A stretch of 64,000 nt of DNA. It comes from Alisma plantago-aquatica (Eukaryota; Streptophyta; Magnoliopsida; Alismatales; Alismataceae). Numbering within the stretch: position 1 is the stretch's first letter; every line of letters starts with the position of its first letter. The position numbers and the translations under genes are program-made. The notes below the pieces were generated by a model, which was given only the letters and a program-made list of their open reading frames with translations, was not told the DNA's origin and did not search any database. The stretch is taken from contig OY856409.1 in the NCBI GenBank assembly GCA_963693085.1, positions 1,165,829,249 through 1,165,893,248 on the forward strand. Direction: 5' to 3'. Below, one piece after another: positions 61,955-64,000 of this stretch.

Positions 61955-63471
61955 TGTAACAACCCTGACCTGGGTTATGTACTAACCCTAGGTGTTTTGC
62001 TTAATAAAGATGATTATATGTTTGATCTTATCTTTTGAAAAGTAATTAAGGCTCTTGAGGAACTTATATTTCAATTTCAATCCCTTTTGAATAATGATGA
62101 AACATTATTTTGTTAATTTTGGACTAAAGTGCAAATTACCCAAGTTGAGGGGTTAACTTGAAAATTCCACATGATAAGATGTTCCTCTTATGCTGAGACA
62201 TCATAAGAATGAATATGATGTAGTAGTATGGTTTCCACAAGCTTGGGTATCAAGATAAAGCTTGTAGAGCAAACCTTGTGCATTAAAACCTAGTTTTTGT
62301 GTAAAGTGCAATTTACCCAAAACCTAGGGTTCAATATGCAAATTACTACTTCTATAAGGTCCCTAATATTTCTTGGCATCATGTAGAGCAAATAAAATGA
62401 GAGGGGCGCCTCATTTGAATTAAGTTGGAGGAGAGAGAATCTTGATATTAAAATAATCAAGATTTAAGCATATATGGAACTTTAATTTAATTTAATGCAA
62501 AAAGAAATAAATTAATTGAAGGGGCCTTCAACCAAAATTAAAATGGTTTGATTCAGATGTGTGTGGACGAGCTTAAGCCTTGTAAAGGTACGAGCATATC
62601 CTAAGGAGGTGAAATTCCACTCACCATTATTATAAGAAAAAGTAATATCCACTAAAAGGATGGATATTAATATCAAACTCTTTAAGGTGCTTCATTTATT
62701 TTCCATTAATTTGTGGATAATGAAGAGGTTTTGCAAGAACACGAGGATGGCTTCGTGGACAAGAAATGGAGGGGGATTTGATGGAAATTATTTTGGAATT
62801 AAAAGAAAATAATCCATTTTCTCTTTCCTTGAAAATCCCTTATACATGTTCTTTTTCCAATACACATAAGGACCTTTCCTTAGTTTTTCTCTTATCACTT
62901 TGCTTTGGCCGACCAACGAAGAGCTCAGGAGCAGGAGAAGGACGAACACAACCTGTTGGTAAGGTTTTGATCATCTTCTACCTCGGATTCATGGTGGAAA
63001 CCATAAAGCAATGCTTGGTTCTTGATTTTCTTTACCCGATTTCCAATTCTAGCCATCTTTTTCATCCAATAGCTCAAGAACAGACCTTCAGATGTTGCTG
63101 GAACTCCATCCACCATTAGATCCATGGATCTTGGATCTTGGAGATCAGATTTGAGGCGGGTTTTATAACTTTAACCCTTAAACATTGATATTGCATCAAG
63201 TTCTCTATGATTTGTTGATTATTTCTTCTATTTCAAACTCTTTTGATGCATTGCTGCAATTCCCATGAAAAACGGTTGCTGTTCTTGATTTTTCTAAGGA
63301 GAACGATGATGACATCATCTTAGATGATTATTCAAGAAAATCCCAGGTCAAACGGTCTCCTTAGTTGCTCAAACGGTTTCCCAAACCATTTGGGAGTAAA
63401 CGGTTTCAAACCGTTTGGAATGAAATGGTTTCACCCAAATAGCATGGAAGAAAATGGGTTCAGACCGTTTG
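61955..63471 (+). mobile_element. LTR H (E1/E2 family), interrupted
   Basis: Starts TGTAACAACCCTGACC within the G3 integrase remnant. Homologous to the complement of the E2 LTR outer end (20996 downward) and to E1's. It carries a TATA-like TTATACATG near 62830, a donor-like CTGTTG|GTAAGG at 62958/62959, the GGGTTTTATAAC block at 63155-63170 and AAACGGT motifs at 63340-63471. Broken off at 63471 by LTR I. Confidence 0.85.
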
Positions 63472-63542
63472 TGTAACAACCCTGACCTGGGTTATGAGGT
63501 AACCCTATTTGTTTTGGCTAATAAAGTTGCTTAGAACTTTAA
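63472..63542 (+). mobile_element. LTR I (L1 family), first 71 bp
   Basis: TGTAACAACCCTGACCTGGG onward is almost identical to the complement of the L1 LTR outer end at 51094-51025. Interrupted at 63542 by LTR J. Confidence 0.8.
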
Positions 63543-64000
63543 TGTAAGGACCTTGACCTGCGTTTAGGGTTTACCCTATTTGTTTTGCTTAACCATGGTG
63601 CTTTGGTGCTTGCTAATCACCTTTAGTGGTGATTAGGGTTTTGTTGTGCTTTGTTGAGAGTTTGAGGGGCTACTTGCAAATAACCCAAGTTTAGGGTTTT
63701 GTGTGCAAGTTTGGCATCTTGTGAGGTGTTTCCCTCTCTCTGCTTCCTCTAGGGTTGAGAGGAAGGCTTGGGCTTGTTGTTTGAGTTCTTTGGGCCTCAA
63801 TTGAGCTTGTTTGGGCCTTGAGGTGCTTTGTTTGGGCTTGCTTGAGCCTGGTGTCGGCCAAGTGAAGCTTGTGTCGCCCAAGGTGGAGTGTGTGTCGGCC
63901 TAGGATGGTTTGTGTTGGCCAACAAGGTGGTGTGTCACCCAGGTAACCTTGGTGTGTCGCCCAGTGGAGCTGCTAGTTGTGTCGCCCATGTTGCTTGGTC
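63543..64000 (+). mobile_element. LTR J, start of another gypsy-type LTR
   Basis: Begins TGTAAGGACCTTGACC, the same terminal pattern as H and I but a different family. From about 63840 it has repeated TGTCGGCC and TGTCGCCC motifs. Continues beyond the window. The minus-strand open frame 63633-63881 is judged chance. Confidence 0.7.

Overview
This is nuclear DNA from a flowering plant. One intact, intron-containing gene for the lignin-pathway P450 CYP98A lies among LTR retrotransposons of both superfamilies, a CACTA DNA transposon with a Ulp1-type protease, and a Mutator-type MITE. The species cannot be named from the sequence. No bacterial, viral or organellar gene set is present, and I saw no tRNA or rRNA genes.

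Layout. 1-5059: tail of a plus-strand Ty3/gypsy element (D1) with a 3.1-kb 3' LTR, inserted in a minus-strand gypsy element. 5060-12790: that element (E1), with a broken gag, a further ORF, a tRNA-iMet primer site and a long, repeat-rich LTR. 12791-13129: unclassified fragment at a junction. 13130-20996: minus-strand gypsy element E2, with gag-pol in essentially one frame broken by stop codons, plus a 4.6-kb LTR. 20997-23767: 3' part of a CACTA element. 24494-25007: MITE with 9-bp target duplications. 25348-28376: CYP98A on the minus strand. 28561-30061: unassigned.

30062-64000 is a nested stack. An old copia LTR (O) holds three insertions. The first is a copia element of the same family (C1, 30231-52362, duplication GTATG), whose 3' LTR was split by a 13.1-kb gypsy element with LTRs of over 5 kb and only 2.5 kb of interior (L1, 38008-51094, duplication TTATG). 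The second is a 3.07-kb solo LTR (53120-56188, duplication CTTTG). The third is a gypsy element (G3, from 56913) that is interrupted by LTR H, which is interrupted by LTR I, which is interrupted by LTR J.

Three patterns stand out beyond ordinary annotation. Several LTR families carry dispersed arrays of a short CpG-containing motif that differs between families. The gypsy LTRs share short conserved blocks around those arrays, including consensus-like splice donors. In C1, E2 and L1 the LTR donor can be paired with an acceptor 5-21 nt before the gag start codon, which predicts a spliced gag mRNA. The CYP98A intron also holds a tight cluster of AC elements of the kind found in lignin-gene promoters.
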